Shown: one piece after another, positions 22,451-34,560 of the stretch
Position numbering within the stretch: position 1 is the stretch's first letter
Layout of the letters: each line of letters opens with the position of its first letter
From: Anaeramoeba flamelloides
Taxonomy: Eukaryota; Metamonada; Anaeramoebidae
Reading direction: 5' to 3'
Assembly: GCA_027625915.1 (NCBI GenBank)
Contig: JANTQA010000047.1
Coordinates: 4,278,001-4,342,000, forward strand
DNA length: 64,000 nt
Program-made: the position numbers and the translations under genes
Notes under the pieces: generated by a model
What the model saw: the letters and a program-made list of their open reading frames with translations, nothing else
The model's database searches: none
Told to the model about the DNA's origin: nothing

Positions 22451-25400
22451 TTAAGGGAGGAGTTTAGAATTCCTCTTGTTTGCCCGAATTCCTAAACTTG
22501 AATTTAGAAATCGTATAATAGATTCAAACATACTCTTATTATCTACTAAAGCTAATAAAGATATTGAATCTTGTTTATTAATAATATTATAAATATTATT
22601 ATTATTTAAAATAAGTGAAAAATTATTTTTTTCTAATTCAGAAATCCAGATTTTCCGATTATTTTCATAGGCTGGGCAGTTCCAGAGAAAATGATCCAAA
22701 TCTTCAATGATATCCAAATCTTTATTTATTTTACACAATTGACAAAATTGTGATTTATTTTTGTTCATAAAATAAGAATATCTATTAAGATAATTTGTAT
22801 AATTTCTTAACTTTAGAATAGAAGTTGAACCCTTCCATTTTAAATATTTTTTGCTGTTTGTTAATATTACCCTGTATCAAAATTATTTTCAAATAATTTT
22901 GTACTTTCCAACTTGGACTATTTTTTAATTGATTAATTCTGTAAACTTCGAGTTCAGATTCTAATTCTTTTTAAATTTCGAGCTTTCCAATTAATGTTTT
23001 CTGTTTCTTTTTCTCTGAAGGGGAGAAGATTTATTAATTTATCAAATCCCAAAATTTTTAATTTTTGAATTAATTTGAATTTTCTTTTTGTAAATTGTGA
23101 TTCTTGCCAAATCAATTTTTTGCTTCAGTTTTATAGATAAGTCTTGGGGAATGTGGGTTTATTAAAAGCGATTCTGTGATTTTCTTATTAATCCAAATAT
23201 CAATTTTTTTTGAAATCGGATTCTGTAAAGTCAAATATCTCCAACCCATATAATAGTTGATTATGTTAAACGGCTTTAAAGAATTGAATTTTTAACCCAT
23301 TAGAAAAATTCCTTTCTTTTAAAAATATGTAGGATTTTTTTCAAAATTATTATTGACCTTATCAAAGTTAAATTTTAGATGAGTTTTTTTTATCTAACCA
23401 AATACCAAGATATAAAATTTCTTTTGGTATTAGGGTTTTTTTTGTTTTATCATCATTTGGATTCATTCCAAAATCTTTTATTATTTTATATATTTTTTGT
23501 AATTGATAATTTATTTCAATCATTGATCCTTTCATTATTAATATCAAATCATCAGCAAACATCTGTACGTGTATTGCTAGTGAATTGATTTTTTCTAAAA
23601 GAAAATGAGAAATAAAACCAAATAATAGAGGAGATAATGGATCTCCTTGGTAAACACCTATTCCTTCCTTTGAGTAATAAGCAAGTAGAAACATTTTTAA
23701 AATTTCATTTTTGATAAATTTTTTAATTGAGTGATAAATCAATGAATGATGAATAGAGTCAAAACATTTTTGAATATCAATTGTAACTATATACAGTCAG
23801 TTTCACTTTTAAGACACAAACTTTCAACGAAATTTAAGGCACAAAAAAATCTCAAATTAAGGCACAATTTTTTAGAATTTTAATTTTCACAAATTATTTT
23901 ACTAGAATTTGAAATCATGTGCCTTAATTTGAGATTTTTTTTGTGCCTTAAATTTCGTAGAAAGTTTGTGTCTTAAAAACGAAACTGACTGTATACATTT
24001 TCATTTTTCTTTGTTTTTTCTATAATTTTTTTATATTTATATAATAAATTCAAAACAGCAATCCGTGTATCTAATTTTTTCTTAAATCCAAATTGTTTTT
24101 TTTGATACTATGTCCCAAGAATCTTGTATCCCAGCATATAATAATTTAAGAAAAAATCTTGGGAGTGTTTTGTTTATGGAAATGGGTCTATAATTAAGTG
24201 GGACCCCCTCATCTCCTGATTTATGAATGAATAATATATTTCTTTTTTTTGATAAAATTAATATTTTTTTGAGAAATATCTTGTATCCAATTTAGAAATA
24301 TTTTTTGAATTGTAATTAGAAAATTTTCATAATTTAAATAAAATTCGTTACTTTGATTTTTACTTGATTTATAATGTTTAATTTTGTCAAAATCTTGAAC
24401 TGATTTATTTTTCTGATATTTAATTAATTCTTCGATTTTGGCAACTGAGAATATTTCTTTAATTTCTAAATCAAATAAATTTTCTTTATCTAAATAATAA
24501 TTTTTTATAAAATTTATTATATATTTTTTTGGTTTTTTTACTTATTGATTTGACATAATTAAAATAGGATTTTTCCAAATTATTATTATTTAAAATCATT
24601 TTTTTTGAAGATTCTCTTATCCGGCTAAGTTTTTTCCAAAAATTATAATTACTTTCGAATTCCATATTAATTTGATCAATTAGTTTTCGATACTTATTAT
24701 TATTTCTATCTTTAATTTTTTTTATCAACTCTTTATTATCATAAACTCTGTTAATCAAACTAAATAATTTTAATTCATTTTTAGGTATATTCAAAACTAC
24801 TCTATCTTTCATTATAAATTGTTTTTTTAAACTTTTTGAAGATAGATTCTGTTACTTTATAATTATTATTTTTAAAAAATAGATTGAAATTTTTTTGAAA
24901 ATTAAATACATCTTTTATACAATATGTTTTTTTAATTTCCCATTTTTTTATTAATATTAAATTGATTTAATATTGCGTTATGGTCACTAATTGTATTTTT
25001 AATAGAAATTGATTTATTTTTTTTTAAAATTTTATTATTTGTGATGAAATAATCTAAATTGTTTTCATTCCGACTTGGTCTATTATTTGAAATTATTTTA
25101 AAATTATAAAGTGAAAATTGTTTAATTTGAATCTCATTTAAATTAAAATCACCCCCGATAATGGTTTTGTGGAATTGATATTGTTGTAAAATATTTTTAA
25201 TTTTTTTATAAAAAACTAAATTTCTATCATATCTTTTATATAAATTAATTATAATATAATCTGTGAATTGTATCCCCATTATATCCGGATCTGGAACTAA
25301 TATTTCTCTTGTAAAATCTTTAAAAATATTTTTTACAATTATTAGTAAACCACCTTTTCTATTTTTATCACCATATGATTTTTTAGTTATTGAGAAATAA

Positions 25401-26148
25401 TTTATAAAATATGGCGTTTTTGTAATTTTTGTTTTCTTGAATTAAACAAATATCTATATTATATTTTAATAAAAAAGATTCTAAAATTGCAATTTTATTT
25501 TTATCATTTAATCCCCGAATATTGAATGATAAGATTTTTTATATTAATAAGTTTATCGTTATATTCTCTTTTTTTTCCTTTTAGTAATAAAGATTTTTTA
25601 TTTTTTTGAAAGTAAAAAATATATAAGTTTCTTGGTATTAAATAATTTATTTTTAAAAGATATTTTATATAATAATTAATTTTATATTTTAAATCCCATA
25701 TTTCAATTAAATTATTTCCTTTTCTTTGATATCGTATCACTGGACGATTGTTTATAAGATCGAAAATCTCTAAAGTTGAAATATTCTTTTGAGAAAAAAT
25801 TAATTTATTTTTATTTGGAACATTTTGCAATTTTTTGATAATTTTACATTTATCCATATTAGAAAAATGTATGATTGTTTTATCATTTTTTGCATTTTTT
25901 TTAAAATCAAATTTGAAATTAAAGTTTAACTTTTTCAGATTGATGAATATTCCTCTATGATTATTTATTAGTTTAATTATTAAAATAAATATTTTTGAGA
26001 ATTGTAAGGATGTGTCATTAAAATTATAATCTCCATATAAATTGATAAAAGAGTAATTAAAGGATTTTTTAATCCAATATTTTATTTGTAGTAATTTCAT
26101 ATTACATAATTCCCATTTATGAAATTCATATATAATAATATTTTTCAT
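22451..26148 (-). pseudogene. LINE ORF2: APE endonuclease, reverse transcriptase, zinc knuckle
   Basis: In sense order: an N-terminal extension (26148-25550); the endonuclease start ILSFNIRGLNDKNK with LIQENKN (catalytic Glu); GGDFNLNEIQIK at about 25150; and SDHNAIL at about 24985. A linker follows. RT motif A VTIDIQKCFDSI is at about 23780, motif B GVYQGDPLSPLLFGF at about 23650-23610, motif [10 protein letters not shown] at about 23560-23535, then NPNDDKTKK and LYLGIWLDKK. Near the end, CQLC followed by DLDHFLWNCP resembles the C-terminal CCHC of LINEs. The frame is interrupted several times (for example between the N-terminal extension and the endonuclease at about 25545) and once by a DNA element at 23794-23991. 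Its role would be target-site nicking and reverse transcription of the element RNA. Confidence 0.85.
23794..23991. mobile_element. Small TIR element, CAGTCAGTTTC family, inserted in the LINE
   Basis: This is 198 bp with TA at each side and ends CAGTCAGTTTCACTTTTAAG and its inverted partner ending CGAAACTGACTG. The arms pair over about 75 bp, so the single strand folds into one long hairpin. It lies just upstream of RT motif A, which dates it after the LINE insertion. It is the best-preserved copy of the family here and carries no gene. Confidence 0.88.
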
Positions 26149-26629
26149 TAAAAAAATAAGTTAAATTTATAAAGTGTTCAGTTCTTTCATAATTGTAAGA
26201 ACATAAAATAATTATTTCATTTAATATATTTTTTAAAATAATTATTATATTTTTTTACTAGTATCAATTGTTTTTTTTTCTATTATTTACACTAATAATA
26301 TTTAAAATTTTATAATAAAAAAAAAGAAATTTTTCTTTTCAATGAAATTTCTTTCTTTTTTATAAAAATTTAGATTGATGATTAATGGGTGTTCAAATGG
26401 ATTTTTTTGGGTTAGTAAAACTCCATTTAAAATTTTTTAATTTATTTGATTTTTTGATTTTTTTGGTTAATAATTATTAAATGAATTAGGATTTGGAAAA
26501 TTTGAGTTTTTTTTAATTGTTTTTATTTGATTATATAGTCAATAATCAATTTGGTCAATATGTAAATTACAATATCCTTTTTGGATTTGTTGTAAATTTT
26601 TACATTTTTTTTTAGTTTTTGTAATTCCA

Positions 26630-26845
26630 TTACATTTTATTGTTGTGTTTTTTAGTTTTGGTTAAATCAACCATTTTAATATTTTTTTGAATATTAATCA
26701 TTTTTTCATTTTTATTTCTTTGAGATAAGTCGTTATTTTGTGAGTTTTTGTTTTCAATTTTATTTAAATTATTTTTTTGAAAATAATAATCTAATTTTTT
26801 TTGAGTCAGAATATCACCTTCTTGATAAATTATCATATTTTTACA

Positions 26846-26895
<50 letters not shown>

Positions 26896-28473
26896 AATTT
26901 ATATTATTAATATTAAAATTGGTATTATTCTTCGAAGGGTAGAGGTTAATCACATTAACTGAATCTTGATTTATGGAGTTGTCATTTTGAAAATTTTTTA
27001 TATAAAACATTAAAGAATTATTTGTTTTTTCGGGTGTTTTTTTCTTTCAAATGTATTTAAAAGGTCAAAAATTTCTTTATCTGCTTGAATTTTTAAAAAA
27101 TTCAAATTATTTTTATTTAAGTTACTCATTAAACTATTAAAATTACCATTAAACTCAAATCTTTTAAAATTAAAATTATTTTTCAAGATTAAATTATGAT
27201 TGGGGGTATTATGATTATTGATTCCATAAAAATCGGCTAGAGATTTTTTCTTATTTTTTTTAGTTTTTTTTTTTTATTGTGTTTTAAATTTATTTCTTTT
27301 TTATCAATTTCATTGTCATCTTTTTCAATCTCTATTTCGATTTCTTTATCATTATTTTCATTTTTGTTATTTGAAATATTTTTTTCAATATCATTTTGAA
27401 GTTTTTTAATAGTTTTTTGTTTATTTTCAATAATTAATTGTAATTTTTTATTTTGATTTTTTTAAATCTAAAATTATTTTTTCATAGTATTCAGTAGATT
27501 TTTGATTGTTTAACTTTTCTTTTGATTCTTTTTTTGGAATATTTTTTTCAAAGGCCCTTTTAATAATTAATTTATTTCGATTAACTCTCATTCCATTTAA
27601 TTTTAAAGATTTTTCTCTCAATTCTTTTGTTTGAAATGTAATAAATGAATAATTTCTTTTTTTCTTCTTAATAATTTTAATATTTTTTTTCTTCTGGTTT
27701 AAATTCTTTAAATAAATTAAATAATTTTTTTTCATTTATATTTTTTGGTAGATTAAAAATTATAATTTGATTATTTGAAATTTTTAAATTTTTTAGTTGT
27801 GTTTTATCATTTTTTTGATAATTTGGTTTATAAAAGGTTGAAGATTTAGTATTATTTTTATTAAGAAATTCTTTTTGGAACCATTCATTTTCTTTATTGT
27901 TATAGCTTTTATGAGTGTTATTTTGATGTTGGTCTTGGGTTGGATTTTCACTGTTTTTGTTTTTTTCTTTCAAATTAAAAAATTTCTTTATAAAAATTCT
28001 TCTATTGTGTAGGGATAATTTACCCGAATGTTTTAGTAAGTTTAAATATGCATTCTTATTAGTAAGGGTAATTTTAGCACTCCCTTTGAAACGCTTATAT
28101 CTATCATAATATAATTCTATATCTTTGAATTGAGAGATTTTCTTCAGCAAATTTTTAATTTCAGTTTTTTTAGCACGATATGGTAGATTACACATAAAGA
28201 CCGTATTTTTTGCGATTTCCTTGTTATGTGAAAAATTTTTTTTTGATGAAAGATCTCTTTTGTGATCTTTTTTTTATCATTTTTTTTATTTGTTGTGGAA
28301 TCACGATTTTGATTTCTAAGACCTTTTTTGGTGGTATGTGTGTTCGTGTCATTGCCTTTCGATGAGTAATTTTTTCTTTTATTTTTATTATTTTTTTTTT
28401 CCTTTTTTTTTAAAAAAGTTTTATTTTTGTTTCTTGAGTGATTGTGTTGATGGGAGTTGTTTTGTCGACGCAT
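26630..28473 (-). pseudogene. LINE ORF1: RNA-binding protein with two RRMs and an Asn run
   Basis: After a basic N-terminus (MRRQNNSHQHNHSRNKNKTF) comes a first RRM (TVFMCNLPYRAKKTEI, then RFKGSAKITL; about 28210-27970). A second follows at about 27770-27540 (IIIFNLPKNINEKKLFNLF, then NYSFITFQTKELREK and RNKLIIKRAF). The C-terminal part has a run of about 16 Asn encoded by ATT/TTA repeats at 26845-26892. Several frameshifts separate the pieces. In LINEs such a protein coats the element RNA. RRMs in ORF1 are known from L1-type and plant LINEs. Confidence 0.75.
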
Positions 28474-28887
28474 ACACTGAGAATTATTTTTTGCTCTTCT
28501 TTTTCTTTTTCTTTTAATTCATTATTTGCTAAATAAGAATTTTTTTTTCTTTTTTTTTCTTGTTTTTGTTTTTATTTTTTTTTCTCGAGGTTCATATTCT
28601 GTTACTGTGATTGTTCTTTTACAAAAAAGAAAATTTGTTTGAAAGCTGTTGTTTCATTCTTATTTCATTGGCTTTTGATAATGGTGTAAGAATAGCGAGT
28701 CCATTGTTCGGGTTTTTTTTATTTTGTAAAATTTCCAAGTTTGGTGAACAATGGGTTTTCTTTTTATAAGTTGAACTAGTTTATCAATAGAATATTGTCT
28801 CGGCAAGTTTTTTTATAAATAGTTTCCTAATTTTATTTGTTTTCATATTTTGTAATTGTTCCAAATTAAAAGTATGATTTTGCTGCA

Positions 28888-28889
28888 AA

Positions 28890-28931
<42 letters not shown>
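28888..28931. repeat. A homopolymer at the LINE 5' boundary
   Basis: About 39 consecutive A on the plus strand sit exactly between the LINE 5' sequence and the right target-site duplication. In sense orientation the element therefore starts with a T run, which is not where a poly(A) tail belongs. Confidence 0.8.
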
Positions 28932-28932
<1 letters not shown>

Positions 28933-28933
<1 letters not shown>

Positions 28934-28950
28934 AAAGATCTCATTTTTTT
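28933..28950. repeat. Target-site duplication of the LINE, right copy
   Basis: AAAAGATCTCATTTTTTT, identical to 22422-22439. Confidence 0.85.
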
Positions 28951-29127
28951 AAAATGGGATATTTACCTTCAATTTTAAATAATAAAAAAGAATATAGAGT
29001 AATTTTCTTTCTAATTGGTGATCAATTAAAAAACCTCTAAACTTCAGTTGTGTTTTAGATACAATACCAAACAAATTAGAAGAAGAATAAAAAAAGAAAA
29101 CAAGTGTGCAAAAAATCTTAACAATTA

Positions 29128-29718
29128 TATAAGTTATTTCCAAAAAATTGGGACATTTTTTTTAAGATTTCATAAAAAATCATCATTGTTAGTGAAGGGA
29201 TTCATTAATTGAAAATACCAAATTAACTTTAATATTAATACCAATTAAATCAATGACCGAAGGTATTTATTTCAAAATAGGTTAGTTGAAATATTTCCAA
29301 AAAATGAAAAAAAAATAGCATTTTTTTTGGTGAAAACAAGGCACGACCAATTTCCATAAAAAACCGGAAAAATAGAAATGGTACAAATGATTTTTTAAAA
29401 AATAAAATCCAGTTATATTCTTTCAATTCTATTTGAAATTTTTGTTGAGATTAAACAAGATATGATAGGGATTTTTTCTATCAAAAAGAAAATAATAAAC
29501 CCTAATTTTCACACCTATAAAATATCAGATAAAATCAAGATCGGAAATTTTAATATTTTTTATTTATGTAATACAATAATAAGAAACAAAATGAATTGTT
29601 ATCAAGAATCGATAAATGGTAGTTAATGATTTTGGATGTTTAAATACTTTTTTGAAGATTTTGTTTAAAAGATATATTTTAAAATAAATTTGTCACACTT
29701 TATTTTAAATAGCTTATA
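29128..29718. mobile_element. TIR element of about 590 bp, copy 1
   Basis: The left end TATAAGTTATTTCCAAAAAA pairs imperfectly with the inverted right end TTTTAAATAGCTTATA; the TIR is about 30 bp and TA-flanked. Copies at 44423-45012 and 56986-57586 share words along their whole length, such as ACCAAATTAA, GGTATTTATTTCA and GAAATATTTCCAAAAAAT. It is non-coding. Confidence 0.75.
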
Positions 29719-31701
29719 TGTGTGTATTGGTTTCTGTGAAAGCTTTTGGAAATTTATTTAACCTCTTTAAACGTTCATAGAACGTAGAAAATGTTTTAAC
29801 CCATGGAAAAATATAGTTTAAAGAATGAGTGAATGGTTTGCTATTTTAGAAACATATTTATTAAACCCAATTTATAATACAATAATTGACTGAGAAACTA
29901 TTGTTTTGACTTTTTTATTAAACTTATTGATCTTAAAACGATCGATCGATATCTATGTTAACCAAATTAAAATAAAATATAATGAAAAATCTTGATCTAG
30001 ATTCTTGATTGAATCAAATATCATTTTTGTTCTTTTGTATAAGAAAAAATTTTTTTTCAAGGATTTATTTTTTTGATCAAACAAAATTTTTCTATTTAAA
30101 AATATTGTTGATTTAGCCCAAAAATGTTATAAACTAATAGATAGAGATTTAATTTTTGTCACGATATTTTGACATTTATCACAATTTTTCATATAATTAT
30201 CGCGATTTTATAGAATATCGCAATTTGTGATATCATTATGACAGTGATTTTCTAAAATATCACAATTTGAGCAGAATAATTGAGATATTTCTAACTTTAT
30301 CGTGGCTTGACCAAAAATATCGTCAAAACGCCCCAAGAATGAATGATTTAAATATTTTTCAAAAAATCAATATTATTTCCAATTTGAATGTAATTGATTT
30401 ATTGTGGTTCATTGAACTGTTTTAACTGTTTCAAAATGTTTGAATTTTGGTGTATATATTCTCGATTGTTAGTGTAGTATCCATCACAATTGAAGTATTC
30501 TCAATTAAAAATCTGAAATATTATAAAAAAATATCCTATACAACTGAAATCCCACTGTTTCAAGCATGCTCTCAACACAGATTCCAATGACCTTTGATAT
30601 TCTTATTTTGAATCATGAAAATTTCGAATCAATTCTTGTAAATTATTTTGGATATATACTTCCTTTCAGAAGTATAAGAAATATATGAAATTTCTTTTTT
30701 TTTTTGAAATGGCGATTCAGACTTTTGTACTACTTATAAATTTAAAACAATTTTGAAGTGCAATTTCGATTCGACCAAATATCATAAATTATACTTTTCA
30801 AAAACATTCTTTTCAAAGAACATTTCGAAGACCGAATAAATTTACAAGGTTACTTACACACAAATCAATAAAATACTTTCTCCAGCTTTATTGAAAAATG
30901 AGATAAAAAATTTCCAAAATGAAGCAAAAAAATTACAAACTTATATTTGGATTTATTAGTATTTCATAAATGGTATTTAAAAGTGATATTTGGATCACAG
31001 ATCACTCAAACAATTTACCTTCATACAGAAAATACTTTATTTTACGGTGAGTCTATTTGTAGAAATTATCCCCTTAAGGACTATGTTCCCACCCTTGAGG
31101 GGGTTGAGTAATTGTGTTATTTCACTTTCGCTTCTCAAAAAAAATTTTCACACAGAAGAAATTGGACAAAAAAAAAAAAACATTTTTTGTCATCTTTACC
31201 TTTTCAGTCAGAATATTTTTTCTTTATATTTTTTTTTGAATGAAAAGGAAAATTGAAAATTACAAGAAAAATAATTGCAAAAAATGGCTTTTGGGGATTT
31301 TCAAGTGCATTTCAAATTTGAGAACATTTCAGACTTGTAAAAGCAAATTTAAAAAATATTTAGAACAACTCTTGAAAATAGTGTGAGTTCCGAAAGTTGA
31401 AATGGAAATTTTAAAATATTAAAATCAAAATTTGAGAATGATCTAAGAAGGCAAAAATTGTGAAAATTGTAAAAATTTCATATTTTTTCAAAAAGAAATT
31501 CTACTTGAACAAATATTACTTGGATTACATAAGTTATTCAAGGGTGATTTTATACATTATTTCACTGTTTTCACCTTAAAAGGTAGTCCTTAAAAAAACA
31601 ACAAATTAAAAAAATCCAAGAAAGAGAAAACAAAGTCCAATACTCCAAATTGTTAAGAAGAAACAATTTTAAATCTTGGATCTCTTGAAAAAGAAATACC
31701 T
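29719..31701. other. Intergenic, no gene recognised
   Basis: AT-rich DNA with short words TATCACAATTT / ATCGCGATTTTA repeated loosely at 30155-30320. The open frame 30990-31256 has no motif. No inverted-end element was found. Confidence 0.4.
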
Positions 31702-32823
31702 TTACTTTTTAGTTTTGGTTTTTATTGAATTCAAAATGTTTGTTGAATTTGACAATGAAAGTTGCCATGTTAAACACCTTACCGAGCCACCTAACAAACT
31801 GATTAGTTTAGAATTTATGGTGATAACATTCTTATGAGTACTGTTTCGGATAATTTGAAGCACTTCTTCTTCATATTCTTCTCCGTAAATAGGCACATAT
31901 AATGTTGTGTATGTAGAAACAAGGTTCAAATTTATCCCATAAGCAGAGCAAATTTTTTTCTTGTTATCCACAATCGTTTCATCAAAAATTACAGGAACAG
32001 TAATGATCGTTATATCTGTGAAAGAGTCTTGTAATTCCTGTAGAACCCTTTTGTGGAATTCTCGATCTAATTTGGAATAGTTGTTGACCAGCAACACATC
32101 GTTTTCAATCCAGGCGACCATTCCGTCTGCATGTGCAAGAGCACCATCGTCAGGTTCAATAATGGCAACATGATCTGCCTGAAAGAGTGCCTTTAGGATT
32201 TCTTTCGCTTCTTCAAATTGTAAGTTGTTGTCTTTTAAAAACCTTGTTGTCGTCACAAGTTTTCCAGAATAATTGTAAACAATATTGCCACCATCAAGGA
32301 TATAATTTGACTTTTTTCTTTTGATCTGGTATTCCTGATCAAATTGATCAAATATTCTTTGTGTTTTTTTGCTTTCTTTTTTTGACATGGAAGCACTGCT
32401 ATACACAAATTGAACAGGGTTTTCTGGGTTAACAGTTGTAAAGTCTCTCATCCAAATGTCATACATTTCAAAATCTATAATAAGAGAATCATCAATTTTG
32501 CCTTGATAACATTTTCTTGTGTTTTGATTAACAAGAATTCTGATTTCATCAGTGCCGTTTTCAACTACTTTGTGGATGTAGCTTAGTTGAAAGTTGACAA
32601 TTTCTTGGTGGTGTTTCTTATAGTATTTGTTGTTGATAGATGGGGCAGATAATAATAATAACATTGGTTCATTCTTTTTTGTTTTTTCTAATTCTTGTTC
32701 TTTTGTATTTTCTTTCACCTCCTCACGGTAAAAGTTTTTTTCTAGCAAGCCAGTGTTCTTGTTACTTCGAAGACCTAAGCCAATCTTTATCTTTTTTTTC
32801 GGTTTGTTTGAACTTTTTGACAT
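31702..32823 (-). CDS. Agmatine deiminase / peptidyl-arginine deiminase family (PAD_porph, guanidino-group modifying) protein
   Basis: A 373-residue uninterrupted frame from a clear ATG (MSKSSNKPKKKIKIG). Family landmarks are present in order: YDIWMRDFTTV (Trp124, Arg126-Asp127, substrate binding), LDGGNIV (177-182), DDGALAHADGMVAWI (His231, Asp233), VPIYGEEYEEEVLQII (310-325), and LLGGSVRCLTWQL with the nucleophile Cys350. The family hydrolyses the guanidino group of agmatine or of peptidyl arginine to a ureido group plus ammonia through a covalent Cys adduct. The usual GGNIHC has Arg349 in place of His, which may alter substrate. The N-terminal 50 residues are basic and low in complexity with no signal peptide, suggesting a cytosolic protein. 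The family is mainly bacterial and plant, so transfer from bacteria is possible. Which substrate it uses cannot be told from the sequence. Confidence 0.85.
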   Translation of the reverse strand: MSKSSNKPKKKIKIGLGLRSNKNTGLLEKNFYREEVKENTKEQELEKTKKNEPMLLLLSAPSINNKYYKKHHQEIVNFQLSYIHKVVENGTDEIRILVNQNTRKCYQGKIDDSLIIDFEMYDIWMRDFTTVNPENPVQFVYSSASMSKKESKKTQRIFDQFDQEYQIKRKKSNYILDGGNIVYNYSGKLVTTTRFLKDNNLQFEEAKEILKALFQADHVAIIEPDDGALAHADGMVAWIENDVLLVNNYSKLDREFHKRVLQELQDSFTDITIITVPVIFDETIVDNKKKICSAYGINLNLVSTYTTLYVPIYGEEYEEEVLQIIRNSTHKNVITINSKLISLLGGSVRCLTWQLSLSNSTNILNSIKTKTKK

Positions 32824-33194
32824 ACCATATCATACTTTTGGAAAAAAATGTTTTGAATTATATCTATTTCATCGTATGATCTAATTAAAAACTCATTCAC
32901 AAATTAAATCATTTCTCAATTTAAAAGGAATTTAAAATCAATTTATTAGAATTTATTTCGGAATTGTACTCTAAAAAGAGAAATTGATTTATTATCAAAA
33001 CTAAAACTTTTCAAAATTATATCAAATCTTTTTTTAAAAAGCTCTAATTTATATAAACTGTTCTTATACATCTACTTTCTAATTATTTTGATTCTTAATT
33101 TGGTTCAATTTATTTCATTATATGAGATTTTATTTTGAACAAGTTTCACTTAAGTAAAGTGTAAACAAAAAATAATCAAAAAGTGAATTTGTTA

Positions 33195-33389
33195 CAGTCA
33201 GTTTCAAATATAAGGCACAAACTTCCAACGAAAATTAAGGCACAATAAAAATCTCAAATTAAGGCATAAAATTCAGATTCTAGGAAAATAAATTGTGAAA
33301 AAAAAATTCCAAATTTTGTGCCTTAATATGAGATTTTTTTGTGCCTGAAATTTTGTTGTAAGTTTGTGCCTTAAATTTGTAACTGACTG
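33195..33389. mobile_element. Small TIR element, CAGTCAGTTTC family
   Basis: This is 195 bp with ends CAGTCAGTTTC and its inverted copy ending AACTGACTG; TA is duplicated outside. The arms include AAGGCACAAACTTCCAACGA and its inverted partner. It is a non-coding hairpin element lying 370 bp beyond the start of the deiminase gene. Confidence 0.85.
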
Positions 33390-33499
33390 TAACAAATTCA
33401 CAAAAAAAAATATGGCATATTTAAATTGAAAAATCATGTTAAAATCTTGATTACTAAACAGTCAAGCTTACTTTGAATCTTATTTTCAGAAATGAATTA

Positions 33500-34560
33500 T
33501 TCTTTTAAAAATTTTGATTAATATTTTCATTTTTGAAAAGTTCAAAATTCAATATATTTCTAAATTATTTGAAAAAAAAATAAATTCTTTGAAAAAGATA
33601 GAAATCTTATTGTCTTGTAAAAGGATTTTACCAAAATATACTTTAGAAATAACACTACTGAATACTGAAATAACCCAGTATATAACAAATCTACTTAATT
33701 TCAAAAAAATTACAATAATTATTTTAAACTTTTTTAAAAAAAAGATTTTTTTGATTCAAAGAAATATTTTATAAAATTTTAATCTTTTTATTGAATAAAA
33801 AGTTACAAGAAAAAAAACTGAACATTAAAATTAAAAAATTCTCCCAAAATACCCTTTTTAACCTGGAAAATTCAAATTATAATCTAAATATTTATTTTTT
33901 AATTTGATCATAAATAATCAGAAAATAATAACCCAATCTTAATTCTTTCCGTGAATTATTAATAACACAAAGATTAAATGTATAAATAGACTTTACAATT
34001 GTTTATCATCTTTTTCAAGAATTTCAAACAAATAAAAATAATACAAATTAAAAAGTCTATTAAAAAAAATAATAGATATTATCAAATAACTGATTTTAAT
34101 ACTAATATTTCCTTGTTTCTACTCTGAATCTTTTGAAAAAAAAATATTGGATAGTCTTTTAAATTCGAAGAAATTTAATAAATATTTGTAAATAAAATTA
34201 ATTATCAATTTGTGTAGATCTTCAAGGATTAAATATTTTATTGATTTATATTTTATTTTAAAAAATAAGATTAAATTCAAAATGTTTATTTGTTCATAAA
34301 AACTTGATGAAATTACTCAAAGTGGGATTTCTTGAAAATAAAAATTTTTGGCAAATTTTTCTCCTTCTTAAATTCAATACAAAAATTCAAACAAAGATAA
34401 TCAGATCGAGATTTTTTGACTTAAAATCTCATTTGAAAAAACGAACTATTTTAAAAAAATGATAACTCATCTCTCTAAAGTTGATAAATGAAGTTTTATA
34501 TATCGGGTTTAATTGTATTTTATACAAATAATTACTATATTACCTTTTTGGGGTAAAAAA
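33500..34560. repeat. Diverged long duplication, copy 1 (partner 57620-58760)
   Basis: Collinear words shared with the partner include AAAATTCTCCCAAA, AACCTGG, TTTCAAACAAATAAAA and ATAGATATTATCAAATAAC. The open frame 33514-33774 is inside it and reads like AT-rich filler. No inverted ends were found, so this may be an old retroelement, a large MITE or a segmental copy. Confidence 0.55.

Larger units (their letters stand above)
22440..28932 (-). mobile_element. LINE (non-LTR retrotransposon), near full length, degenerate
   Basis: This is 6.49 kb on the minus strand. From its 5' end (28932): a T run of about 38 in the sense strand, ORF1 with RNA-recognition motifs (28473-26630), ORF2 with an APE-type endonuclease (about 25545-24930), reverse transcriptase (about 24000-23300) and a C-terminal CCHC-like knuckle (22742-22670), then a short tail of A right after the ORF2 stop. 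It is flanked by AAAAGATCTCATTTTTTT at 22422-22439 and 28933-28950, an 18-bp target-site duplication; in sense orientation the duplication starts with A7, as in target-primed reverse transcription. Both ORFs are broken by several frameshifts and stops, so the copy cannot be active. Clade assignment needs a tree; an L1/Tx1-like group is a guess based on the two-ORF, RRM-plus-APE layout. Confidence 0.88.

Noticed and set aside
30155-30320. Loose repeats of TATCACAATTT / ATCGCGATTT
   Set aside because: Too short and irregular to define a unit; may be drift in AT-rich DNA.
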